Positions 28,804-37,486 of a DNA stretch of 58,003 nucleotides are shown here, piece by piece. The DNA is from Bacteroidales bacterium (lineage in GTDB: Bacteria > Bacteroidota > Bacteroidia > Bacteroidales > UBA932). A program made the position numbers and the translations under genes. Within the stretch, counting starts at the first letter, position 1. Every line of letters begins with the position of its first letter. The stretch covers positions 1-58,003 of the forward strand of contig JAFQHE010000017.1 in the NCBI GenBank assembly GCA_017398125.1. The letters run 5' to 3'. The notes under the pieces are model-generated. The model saw only the letters and a list, made by a program, of their open reading frames with translations, was not told the origin of the DNA and did no database searches.

Positions 28804-30088
28804 AAAAATGATTTTTGCCTGCAAGAAGGTAGCTTCACCGGTAGCCTACTGTGCTCTGAGCATCAAAACTGGCACCAGATATGAACCGGCACAATATAAC
28901 GGTATGGCCCATCTTGTGGAGCACATGCTCTTCAAAGGGACTGAAAAACGGACATCAAACAGCATAAACAACGTCCTCGAAAGGGAAGGTGGCGAACTCA
29001 ATGCTTATACCACAAAAGAGGAGATTGTACTATGTGCCACAATATTGAGGGAAGATCTGCCAAAAGCTGTTGATCTGCTGGCAGAACTTGCCTTTACATC
29101 TACATTTCCACAAAAGGAGCTGGAGAAGGAGCTGGAAGTTGTATATGATGAAATCATTTCTTACAAGGACTCTCCAGCAGAATCGATATATGACCATTTT
29201 GAGACACTTCTGTTCAAAGGACACCCGCTTGAAAAGGCCATTCTTGGAGAAAAACGCACTCTCAAAAAGATAGACAGCACTCTTCTCAAAGAGTTCCTCA
29301 CATCCAATTTCAGACCCGATAATATGGTATTTACAGTTGTCGGGAATATTGAAGAGAGTGCATTCCAAAAACTGGTACAGAAGAGTGTGAACAAGTACTA
29401 TAAAACTGAAGTGGAAAAAGGGGATGACCAACCCATTGAGGCTATTCCAAACAGGGAGCTTGACTCTGATCCAGACTATGAAGTGGAGAATATGAGGATT
29501 GCAGAAGAGGGGTGCAGCTCCTTGGCCATAGGTACACCATTCAAGCTTGAAGTGACAAAACGCAACCATCAGGCACACTGCATTATAGGAACCTCAGCCT
29601 ACTCATATTCCGATGGTTTCAAACGGATAGCCTTGGCGCTTGTTACCAACATACTTGGCGGCCCGGCATCAATTTCACGGCTGAACAACATACTGCGCGA
29701 AAAACATGCACTCGTATACAATATCGAAGCGAACTTCACCCCATACTCCGATACAGGCATATTTTCTATATATTTCGGGTGCGACAAGTCACTTCTTGCC
29801 AAATGCAAGGAACTTGTTTACGGAGAACTGGAAAAGATTGTCTCCCAACCATTAACAGAACGTGAACTCAAGAATGCCAAGAAGCAGTTCCTTGGCCAGC
29901 TCTTCATTTCTCAAGACAATGCAGAGAGCCAATGTCTTGCAATGGGCAAATCTATAATGGTCTACGGAAAGATATATCCATTTGAACAGACCCGCAAACA
30001 GATTGAGCAACTCACAGCAGAGGATCTGCAGCAAGTTGCCCAAGAGATACTTTCAAAAGGTCGTCTGAGTGAACTTGTATACAAGTAA
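28793..30088 (+). CDS. M16 family zinc metallopeptidase
   Basis: 431-residue single-unit pitrilysin-type peptidase, similar in layout to processing-peptidase-like bacterial enzymes. The inverted zinc motif HLVEH lies near residue 41 with the distal Glu region about 75 residues on (ELEVVYDEI). The second M16 domain carries no zinc ligands. There is no signal peptide, so it is probably cytoplasmic. Its ATG lies within the end of the preceding gene (11-nt overlap); a second ATG at 28,808 would place the start 4 nt after that stop. Confidence 0.9.
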   Translation: MNCKKMIFACKKVASPVAYCALSIKTGTRYEPAQYNGMAHLVEHMLFKGTEKRTSNSINNVLEREGGELNAYTTKEEIVLCATILREDLPKAVDLLAELAFTSTFPQKELEKELEVVYDEIISYKDSPAESIYDHFETLLFKGHPLEKAILGEKRTLKKIDSTLLKEFLTSNFRPDNMVFTVVGNIEESAFQKLVQKSVNKYYKTEVEKGDDQPIEAIPNRELDSDPDYEVENMRIAEEGCSSLAIGTPFKLEVTKRNHQAHCIIGTSAYSYSDGFKRIALALVTNILGGPASISRLNNILREKHALVYNIEANFTPYSDTGIFSIYFGCDKSLLAKCKELVYGELEKIVSQPLTERELKNAKKQFLGQLFISQDNAESQCLAMGKSIMVYGKIYPFEQTRKQIEQLTAEDLQQVAQEILSKGRLSELVYK

Positions 30089-30105
30089 AAAACTACAATA
30101 GAAAA

Positions 30106-31533
30106 TCAGCGCAAAGATCCAAATTTTACCATTCCGCCAAATGGTCTGTTAAGATTTTCAGTTGCAGAGACGTCAACTGAGCATGGCAGCTGGAGTTGTG
30201 CCGATGATTTAACAGAAGGAGCATTTGCGACAACCTTTCCTGTAATCAGCTCTATAGCTTTTGCAAGACATGGCTCTGACGGATCACCAAAAGGAGTGGA
30301 TGAGAAGATATCGACCTCCACATTATGCACCGGTTCCAGCCCTCCGGTAAAATCAGTAAATCCATCCTTGTTGGCATATTTATAGGCTACAAGGCTCATG
30401 GCCCAGTTTGCTATCTCAGGGATTATCTCTCCTTTGCTGTCCATTGGTTGGATAAGCACGGCTGCACAATATTTTCCATGACTCTTTTCACCAATGGTAA
30501 TAACATCCATATATGGTTTCAAACCAACGATTGTAGCCTCCGATGCCGAAGCTGTAGAGGATGTTGTCAGGATATATATCCTCTTAAGGTCAAGATTGTG
30601 ACCAAGTGCAGCCTCTTCAAATTTTTCTGATAGCATTGCCCCTTGCGAGATCCAGTAATTTGTAAGCGTCGTATTCCATATCTCCTTGAGGAAGAGCTCT
30701 TTGTTAATCAAAGCACTCTTTGGGGCAAAGAGACTGCTTATATAAGTTGACGTTATTGCAGCACCTCCAAGGTTGTAGCGCAGGTCAAGAACGACATCAT
30801 CAACCCCGGCACTCTTGAACTCATCACAAATCCTGCTCATCTTGGCATGTGAAGAGATCAGGTAATCTGTATAACAGATGTAGCCAATCTTATGTCCGTC
30901 AATTTCAATGATAGTATGGGCATTGACAGCGTCAAGTTCCATCTTTACTGCACTCATCTGGTAAATTTCGCCGGTCTGCTCCAATTTACCGTTTGCTCTG
31001 TCATATGTGGCTGTCTCCACAGCCATCGAAGATGAGTAATAAAGATTCATGTAGTTGCTTTCAGTTATCGGAGCTCCATCAATCAGATAGAGAATGTCAC
31101 CTCTCTTCAGTCCTGCCTTCTCAGCCGGTGAGTCTGGATAGACAAAGTTTACAACAGCCGCATACTCCTTCAAATGTGTAAAATTTATCACTGTCAATCT
31201 GTAGCCATAAGTTGTCTCAACACCTTCATAACTGCCAAAAAGGGCCTCCGCATCATCAGTAAGATATGACCATTGGTCCAAATTCCTATACATAAGAGAT
31301 TCAAAAAATGCATAAGGATCTGTCGGGGTCATATAACTTTTGTTGTAATCAATCTTATCGTTCCACAAATAGTAGAGTTCGTTGTATTGCAACACAAACC
31401 TGTTGGCCATCTGCACAAGAGTCATTTCAACATCAAAGTCATCTTGCTTGTCACATGATGTAAAAAGAATTGAAAAAAGGCATAGAAGTGCAACCACACT
31501 GCTATGCCATATAATTCTAATACTATTATTCAT
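30106..31533 (-). CDS. S41 (C-terminal processing protease family) lipoprotein
   Basis: 475 residues. Lipoprotein signal ending FTSCDKQDDFD, whose acidic residues after the cysteine suggest export to the cell surface. A PDZ-like domain (about 125-170, EKAGLKRGDILYLIDGAPI) precedes the S41 catalytic domain. The nucleophile serine is in TSSTASASEATIVGLKPY and the catalytic lysine in IGEKSHGKYC. It follows the PCMD gene at 31,575, but a TATCTTTG -7 box (31,562-31,569) lies between them, so it can be expressed independently of the accessory locus. Confidence 0.9.
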   Translation of the reverse strand: MNNSIRIIWHSSVVALLCLFSILFTSCDKQDDFDVEMTLVQMANRFVLQYNELYYLWNDKIDYNKSYMTPTDPYAFFESLMYRNLDQWSYLTDDAEALFGSYEGVETTYGYRLTVINFTHLKEYAAVVNFVYPDSPAEKAGLKRGDILYLIDGAPITESNYMNLYYSSSMAVETATYDRANGKLEQTGEIYQMSAVKMELDAVNAHTIIEIDGHKIGYICYTDYLISSHAKMSRICDEFKSAGVDDVVLDLRYNLGGAAITSTYISSLFAPKSALINKELFLKEIWNTTLTNYWISQGAMLSEKFEEAALGHNLDLKRIYILTTSSTASASEATIVGLKPYMDVITIGEKSHGKYCAAVLIQPMDSKGEIIPEIANWAMSLVAYKYANKDGFTDFTGGLEPVHNVEVDIFSSTPFGDPSEPCLAKAIELITGKVVANAPSVKSSAQLQLPCSVDVSATENLNRPFGGMVKFGSLR

Positions 31534-31561
31534 ATCTTCAGTCGTTAGTAATTTGAACGGC

Positions 31562-31569
31562 CAAAGATA
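31562..31569 (-). promoter_or_regulatory. -7 box for the S41 peptidase gene
   Basis: TATCTTTG on the minus strand, 28 nt before the peptidase ATG and directly after the stop of the upstream PCMD gene. Confidence 0.5.
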
Positions 31570-31574
31570 GCAAT

Positions 31575-33134
31575 TTATTCGTATGATAAAGAAAACTCAT
31601 CAACATAAAGCACAGAAGATGTTCCACCTGTGAAATAGTCTCCATACCTGCTGGCTGCAGCCACTACAAGGATATATTTTGGTTTCCTGTTCATATCCCT
31701 GTAATGAAGTTTTATCTCAAACTCCTTGTATTTGCCGCCAGTACCCACATCGTCCAAAATCTCCCCATGCGCAATTATATGCTTATCATTCTGAAAATCA
31801 AGAAATTTACCATCCGTAGTATTTATCTCAAACGGCTTGTCCCAATCTGCAAGCACAACATATATATTGCAGCAGTCATTCTTGCCCTTCAAGTGTTCAT
31901 ACTGGCTTCTTGTCTTGTCTATAGGACTCGGCGTGTAGTTGTAATATCCTTTAAGGGAGGATGGTCTGCAAGTAAATGGAATACCGAAATCCAATTGTGC
32001 TCCAACACCTATAGTCTTGACATATTTGCCGGTATAAATGTTTCCTGCTGCAAAAACACCCAATACAGATGTTGATGCCAACTTGGCTGCCTTTCCCTTT
32101 ACAACTACACTCTCTTCGGCTGTTGTAGGATTCTTCTCGCCCAATGTATTTGAGCCTATATTTCCTGAATCCCACACATAATTGGCAGGAGTCAGATCTG
32201 AATTGGGGAACCATGATTTGCCCTCTTTGCACCAGTTCTCAAATCCCGAATTTGGAATCTGTAATGCAGACTCGGTTGTAAACTCCCTCTCTGCTCCATA
32301 GTTGTCTCCTGCAGCAGCCTTTACAACATAATCAGTATCCGGTTCCAGTCCGGTAATCTTTGCAGAAAATGCACCACCTTCAACATCTACATCTGTAAAG
32401 TTATGCCACTCTGTCTCACTTTTTTTTTTGAACATGAAAGATGGGGAACCGAGGCTTGTACTGAACTCTCCATCTACCAAAGCATACTTTGCAAACGCAT
32501 TTACACTTCCTGTTGAGATGCTCATATTTGATTTCACTATCCTTACAGTCCAGGTCTCATATCTCTCCTTATAGAACCAGCCGAACTGCTGAGATACTGT
32601 AAAATCTGTAATATTTGTATAATCCGGGATAATCTTGCTTCCCTGAGGGCCAAGTTTCATATCCAAAATTCTCAATTTTGACAAATCAGCATCTGCCGAC
32701 ACATAGACAATCACAATTTTGCTGTTTGTATCAAACACAGCCTGACCGACCTGGTTTTCTACCCTTATATATCTGTCTATTGTCTGGTTCGCTGATATTG
32801 TCCATACATATTCCTGGAAGGTTGTAAGTGTATAAACCATCGGCTGGGTCAAGTCAATCTGAGATGTGATGGCCGGAGTTACCGTTGCCTCATTGGAGAC
32901 CTCAAAATTGAGTATAGTGACCTTTTTCAGATCCACGGAGTCAGCCAGAAACAGTTCGACTGTCCTATCAGTCTCACTGATTGCGGGTGAACTTATCTGA
33001 CCACTCACCTGAATATTTGTAATTGAACCTTTAAGTATAGGGTAAGGTATATCATTTTCAATACATCCCACAAAGAGCATTACCAAAAGGAGAGTGCTCC
33101 ATAAAGGGATTGTCATTCTATTTTTCATCTTCAT
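31575..33134 (-). CDS. PCMD-domain surface lipoprotein
   Basis: 519 residues with a lipoprotein signal (LVMLFVGCIENDIPYP). After N-terminal beta-sandwich segments (about 30-190) and a fibronectin-like stretch (AKITGLEPDTDYVVKAAAG near 255), the C-terminal ~235 residues form a PCMD domain (putative carbohydrate metabolism domain), with conserved features ENWCKEG, LKGYYNYTPSPIDKT, IYVVLADWDKP and YGDYFTGGTSSVLYVDEF. The same C-terminal domain recurs in the product of 33,913-36,135. Several ATGs lie close together at the start; 33,134 is chosen. Last gene of the DUF4493/PCMD operon, 32 nt after the barrel gene. Confidence 0.85.
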   Translation of the reverse strand: MKMKNRMTIPLWSTLLLVMLFVGCIENDIPYPILKGSITNIQVSGQISSPAISETDRTVELFLADSVDLKKVTILNFEVSNEATVTPAITSQIDLTQPMVYTLTTFQEYVWTISANQTIDRYIRVENQVGQAVFDTNSKIVIVYVSADADLSKLRILDMKLGPQGSKIIPDYTNITDFTVSQQFGWFYKERYETWTVRIVKSNMSISTGSVNAFAKYALVDGEFSTSLGSPSFMFKKKSETEWHNFTDVDVEGGAFSAKITGLEPDTDYVVKAAAGDNYGAEREFTTESALQIPNSGFENWCKEGKSWFPNSDLTPANYVWDSGNIGSNTLGEKNPTTAEESVVVKGKAAKLASTSVLGVFAAGNIYTGKYVKTIGVGAQLDFGIPFTCRPSSLKGYYNYTPSPIDKTRSQYEHLKGKNDCCNIYVVLADWDKPFEINTTDGKFLDFQNDKHIIAHGEILDDVGTGGKYKEFEIKLHYRDMNRKPKYILVVAAASRYGDYFTGGTSSVLYVDEFSLSYE

Positions 33135-33166
33135 CGTCATACTACATAATTAATTGGAGCATCTTA

Positions 33167-33913
33167 TCAGAAATAGAAACTGACACCAATATTGATTGAA
33201 AAAATATCAACTTTGAAGTTTACTCCACTACTCTCAAAACTTCCCTCATATATTCTGTCCCTTGTCTGAGAATACTTCTTATACTCAAATCCAAGCACAT
33301 TTACAGAGGCCTCTACAGCAACATTCTCGGTCAGGAAGCCAATTATACCGGGAATCAGGCCCAGCTGCATCTGCAGGATGTTCTGATAGCTGCCTGTGAT
33401 CTCCTCATTGCTCTCTCCATTCAGCTGCTTTGACTGGCCACCACCCATAGAGAACCGCACCTCATTGAATATTCCAAACCTCTGGCTTCTACCAAGAGCT
33501 ACATAATTTCTCATGAAAACAGAACCCATATACATGTGCTGGATACTGTAAAAGTTCTCAACGCTAAAGTTTAGATCCTCATTGATGTCCAATGAAATTG
33601 AGCCCAAATTTATCATTGACCTGTTATATGAAAAACGGGCTCCGATCGCAAGGTCATTTCTTACAAAATAACCTATAAAAGGACTCACCTTAAAGGTATA
33701 ATTTGTACCTTCAATATCATCCAGAACAAGAAAGTCATAATCCTGAGCCGTATTCTCGCTATAGGAGAATGAGCCTCCGCCCAAAACATATCCTTTAGGG
33801 ACAAGCGTAACTTTTTGGATACCCCTGTCAACCTTTTTCTTTGCCATTGCCGGTCCAACTGCAAACAGCAACGCAATAGCCAGTAAAATTGTATTTTTAA
33901 TAAATTTCATCAT
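33167..33913 (-). CDS. Outer-membrane beta-barrel protein
   Basis: 248 residues. Signal peptide (MMKFIKNTILLAIALLFAVG, then AMA cleavage site) followed by alternating amphipathic strands with aromatic girdles and a C-terminal phenylalanine (SINIGVSFYF), which is the pattern of an outer-membrane barrel of eight or so strands. Function unknown. Its ATG overlaps the TGA of the upstream DUF4493/PCMD gene by 1 nt, so the two are translationally coupled and may work together on the outer membrane. Confidence 0.82.
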   Translation of the reverse strand: MMKFIKNTILLAIALLFAVGPAMAKKKVDRGIQKVTLVPKGYVLGGGSFSYSENTAQDYDFLVLDDIEGTNYTFKVSPFIGYFVRNDLAIGARFSYNRSMINLGSISLDINEDLNFSVENFYSIQHMYMGSVFMRNYVALGRSQRFGIFNEVRFSMGGGQSKQLNGESNEEITGSYQNILQMQLGLIPGIIGFLTENVAVEASVNVLGFEYKKYSQTRDRIYEGSFESSGVNFKVDIFSINIGVSFYF

Positions 33914-36135
33914 CAAAAAGTAAATTCAAACTCATCAACCATCAGCAAACTGCCTACACCTCCTGTAAAATAATCTCCATACTTACTTGAAGAACAAACT
34001 ATTACACAAGTTGTAGGAACCCTGTTATTTCTATACTGGATTGGAATATCAAATGATATATAACCACCAGTGCTGGTATTGCGTTCAAGAGATCCGTAAC
34101 CAATAATATGAGGGTCAGCTCCAGGTTCAGGATTTATAAGCACTTTAGGATCAGATGCGGTATTCACAGCAAAGTATCCCTTAGGCCAATCGGCAAGCAC
34201 AACATAAATCTGGCAAATATCAGGTTGGCCTTTCAGACTTCCATACGGAGATTTTGTCTTGTCGATGGTCGCAGGCTCATAGCTATAATATCCTTTAAGA
34301 CTCAACGGCTTACATCCGTATGCTTTACCAAAGTTGATCTTCGCTCCACTCAAGCCGTCCAACTCCTGGAATGTACCCACAAAATGGCTGCCTGCAGCAA
34401 GAACACCAAAGGCACTCTCGGTCTTCAGCTGAACTGCATATTTTGAACTGCTTGTAGCTGTGGTCGAAGTCTTCGTTGTTGGTGTGATTCCGCCCATACT
34501 TGCAGCCTCATTTCCGTTATCCCAAATTTGTGTAACGCCGCTCGCATTTGCAGAGTTGCCGTTCCACTCCTCAAATCTCATATTGTAGAGCTGGTAAGCA
34601 GGCAATGTGGTAAACTCTATCTCTGTAACAGAAGGTTCTTTGTCAGAAACTGCCCTGTATACATATTTTGTCTGAGGCTCAAGTCCATCGACCTTCACAT
34701 AATAGTACACACCCGATACTTTAAGATTTGAAGTAACCTTGGTCCATGAATCTGTTCCTACCTTCTTATATTCAAATCCCATTCCCGACGGCTGGATCTG
34801 AGTATTGTACATACCATAAAGATATGCATGTTTGCCCCATATCGCACCTATTGTACTTACCGCCATATTACTTCCTGGTGATAAAGTGGTTGTCTCCTCT
34901 GCAGGTATTACACTAAATGTAACATCCACACTTGCCATCTGGCTCTGCATATCCATAACCTTGAATGTCATTGCATAGGAGCCCAAAGGCAGACCGCTGA
35001 CCAAATTTGAAAGGTCTATTGTAGTTGCAGTTGACTCAGAAACGGTTCCGCTCCAACTTATTTTGGCAGCAGAAAGAGCATTTGACTCTGACTGTGAAAG
35101 ATTTGCAAAATCAACATTCTGAGGTACACCTTTTGAAACTAAAGTCTGGTTGCTGTGTGTAAGCCACAAATTCTTTATACCGCCTGCTGCTGATACTGCA
35201 ATACTTCTCTCTGCTGTTGAGCCAAGAGCTATGTATGTTACTGCAGGATCAACACTGTTGCCTGGCAGTGGAGTGGCTGTAAGATCAAGACCTACAGAAG
35301 AGAATTGAGGTTTTGCCTTCTTGTTGAGATTTATCTTTACAGTATAATATCTGTCATTTGTCGACGGGTCTACAGTAATTCCGGGCACAATGGCCGCACC
35401 CTCATCATCACCGGAAAGTGTAAGGTTAAGTATATAATGCTCCCTTACATTTACCCCCTCAATAATTCCGTTTACATCTCCATTTGAAACATCACCGTCA
35501 TTGTTTGTCAATGTGATTGTATATCTCAATGCCCCTATATTGTTCCTGAAATATCCATTCTTGTTGAGGGTTGAATCACTTGAACTGAATATAAGATTAT
35601 TATCACCATTCGTAAAATCCTCGGCATTTGTTACAGTTACTATTACCTCCTTAAAGTTGCTTGTAATTGTACTGTCGGCCTTCACACTTACCTTTACTTG
35701 AGAAAGGGTACACAAAAGATCAACATACTCGGTCCTCCCCTTCTTTATTTCAACGCTCTGCTGGGCCTGATATACCGGAGCATCAAAAATAGCCTCATAA
35801 TCCTCAGGATACTTGCCATTTGCATCTTTCTCCATAACTGCCGACATATTGTAACTTATTCCAACAACAGTATAAGTGCCTGGAGTCAAAGCTATAGGTT
35901 CAGTTATCTCCTTATGGTTGTCAAAACTCTTTATAACAACACCTGCACCATTGAGAATCTTTACTTTATATATAGGATCCTCAACACGTGTATTGACTGT
36001 CACCAATGATTTGTCCTGCGATACGGAAAAGTCCACATAACCGCACTCCTTTTCAGGCCTGCCATCTTCAACCTTGGTACAGGATACCAAAGAGAAAATC
36101 ATAATTGCCAATATATATATTCTGCTTAATTTCAT
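33913..36135 (-). CDS. DUF4493 and PCMD domain lipoprotein
   Basis: 740 residues. Lipoprotein signal MKLSRIYILAIMIFSLVSC followed by TKVED. Domain order: DUF4493-like domain (about 30-230, with VDFSVSQDKS, LTPGTYTVVGIS and VDLLCTLSQVKVSV), a middle of Ser/Thr-rich immunoglobulin-like segments (about 270-420), a fibronectin type III-like unit (about 425-500, DGLEPQTKYVYRAVS), and a C-terminal PCMD domain (about 500-740) paralogous to that of the neighbouring 31,575 gene. Likely surface-exposed and perhaps glycan-binding; this is inferred from domain content. Third gene of the operon. Confidence 0.85.
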   Translation of the reverse strand: MKLSRIYILAIMIFSLVSCTKVEDGRPEKECGYVDFSVSQDKSLVTVNTRVEDPIYKVKILNGAGVVIKSFDNHKEITEPIALTPGTYTVVGISYNMSAVMEKDANGKYPEDYEAIFDAPVYQAQQSVEIKKGRTEYVDLLCTLSQVKVSVKADSTITSNFKEVIVTVTNAEDFTNGDNNLIFSSSDSTLNKNGYFRNNIGALRYTITLTNNDGDVSNGDVNGIIEGVNVREHYILNLTLSGDDEGAAIVPGITVDPSTNDRYYTVKINLNKKAKPQFSSVGLDLTATPLPGNSVDPAVTYIALGSTAERSIAVSAAGGIKNLWLTHSNQTLVSKGVPQNVDFANLSQSESNALSAAKISWSGTVSESTATTIDLSNLVSGLPLGSYAMTFKVMDMQSQMASVDVTFSVIPAEETTTLSPGSNMAVSTIGAIWGKHAYLYGMYNTQIQPSGMGFEYKKVGTDSWTKVTSNLKVSGVYYYVKVDGLEPQTKYVYRAVSDKEPSVTEIEFTTLPAYQLYNMRFEEWNGNSANASGVTQIWDNGNEAASMGGITPTTKTSTTATSSSKYAVQLKTESAFGVLAAGSHFVGTFQELDGLSGAKINFGKAYGCKPLSLKGYYSYEPATIDKTKSPYGSLKGQPDICQIYVVLADWPKGYFAVNTASDPKVLINPEPGADPHIIGYGSLERNTSTGGYISFDIPIQYRNNRVPTTCVIVCSSSKYGDYFTGGVGSLLMVDEFEFTF

Positions 36136-36158
36136 AATTTCTACTTTTTATCCTGTTG

Positions 36159-37445
36159 TTACTCTGCCTTTACTATTGTACATGTTGCAGTAGAAGAGAC
36201 ATCCTCACTGTCTGTAACTGTAATAATGAACTTATGCTGGTCGCCAGGAGTTGCAATCATGATAAGCATCTTCATCAATCCTCCGATAGAGAATGTTGCC
36301 TGAGTCTGGCCGGCTATCGGCTTCTCGGGATCAATAAGTCCCAATGTTGTAAGGAACTCCTTCCTTGTCTGCCCTGCATCATCTGAAGAGAAATTGACTA
36401 TACTGAACTCCGATGCTCCCAAATCCATCTCTGACAAGAACTCCTCTGTTAAGGTTGGAGAGTCTATCTTAACCCATACATCCTTTATTGTCTTGCCATT
36501 CAATGTGCTAAAAGATATATCAACCACAGGATTGGCATTAGCCTGAGCAGCAGTCAAGTATAGTGGAGATTCCAAACCTGTACCAGTAATTACAGGTGCC
36601 GCATCATCACTTCCACCAGGACCGTCACCCGGCTCTTCGCCTTCACCCTCACCTTCACTGCCTGAGCCGCCATTTTCATCCTCTCCAGGAATGATTATTG
36701 TCTCCTCCTTTGGATTAACCTGATAATCCACAACAATGCTACCCTCTCCAAACTCAACATTACCGGTATTGTCAATATCCTCAACATCGAAGGTAATCAC
36801 AATATGATCCCGTGCCTTTACCTCATCAATCACAACAGTATGTGTAATCTCTTCACCATTATCTTTTCTGTATGCCTGAAGGGTTATTGTCAAGGATGGC
36901 GCAACGGTAAAGTAACCGCTGATATTGTTGTCAATATGAGATTTCAAGAAAACAAGATTGGCATCAATGCCATTGGATACTGCAATCTCAAAATTGTCTT
37001 TCACCGCCTCACTGAACTCTTGTGTATATTTAAGGGTAACCTTAACGTTGATAAGTTTGCAGACAAGACTTACAGGCGCTATCACACCTGGGGCAATTGT
37101 AACCTCTGTTTCGCCATAAAAGACCGGTTGGCTGAAAGCTGCCTTTGACTGCCCCTGAGTTCCGGCCTCTATCCTGTATGTACCCGGTGCCATTTCTATA
37201 GTACTTGGCACTTGTGAGTACTTAGCATAACTCTTGTAGAGCTCATCACCCAGAAATATCTTAACATAAAAATCATTTACATCAACCAGATCCTGCGCCT
37301 TAGTAAAGACACCCTCCTGACTCAGGCTCAAGGTCACACCACTTGTATTTCCCTGTGGGATCTCAACTTCATCCAACGATACCTTATGACAACTGCAGAA
37401 CAAGCCTGCCAACAATGCTCCGGTAATAATCAAAACTCTTTTCAT
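36159..37445 (-). CDS. DUF4493 domain lipoprotein
   Basis: 428 residues from MKRVLIITGALLAGLFCSC; an upstream ATG (37,460) would add five residues before the signal peptide. The DUF4493 domain covers about residues 30-230 (VTLSLSQEGVFTKAQ, MAPGTYRIEAGTQG, VSLVCKLINVKVTLKY). A very acidic Gly/Glu/Ser linker (residues about 255-285, rich in GEGEGEEPGDG) leads to a C-terminal beta domain that lacks PCMD. Function unknown. It sits between two other DUF4493 lipoprotein genes, 26 and 23 nt away. Confidence 0.82.
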   Translation of the reverse strand: MKRVLIITGALLAGLFCSCHKVSLDEVEIPQGNTSGVTLSLSQEGVFTKAQDLVDVNDFYVKIFLGDELYKSYAKYSQVPSTIEMAPGTYRIEAGTQGQSKAAFSQPVFYGETEVTIAPGVIAPVSLVCKLINVKVTLKYTQEFSEAVKDNFEIAVSNGIDANLVFLKSHIDNNISGYFTVAPSLTITLQAYRKDNGEEITHTVVIDEVKARDHIVITFDVEDIDNTGNVEFGEGSIVVDYQVNPKEETIIIPGEDENGGSGSEGEGEGEEPGDGPGGSDDAAPVITGTGLESPLYLTAAQANANPVVDISFSTLNGKTIKDVWVKIDSPTLTEEFLSEMDLGASEFSIVNFSSDDAGQTRKEFLTTLGLIDPEKPIAGQTQATFSIGGLMKMLIMIATPGDQHKFIITVTDSEDVSSTATCTIVKAE

Positions 37446-37486
37446 ATATTGTGCAATCATATCTATCCTGTTTTAATATCTGGTCT

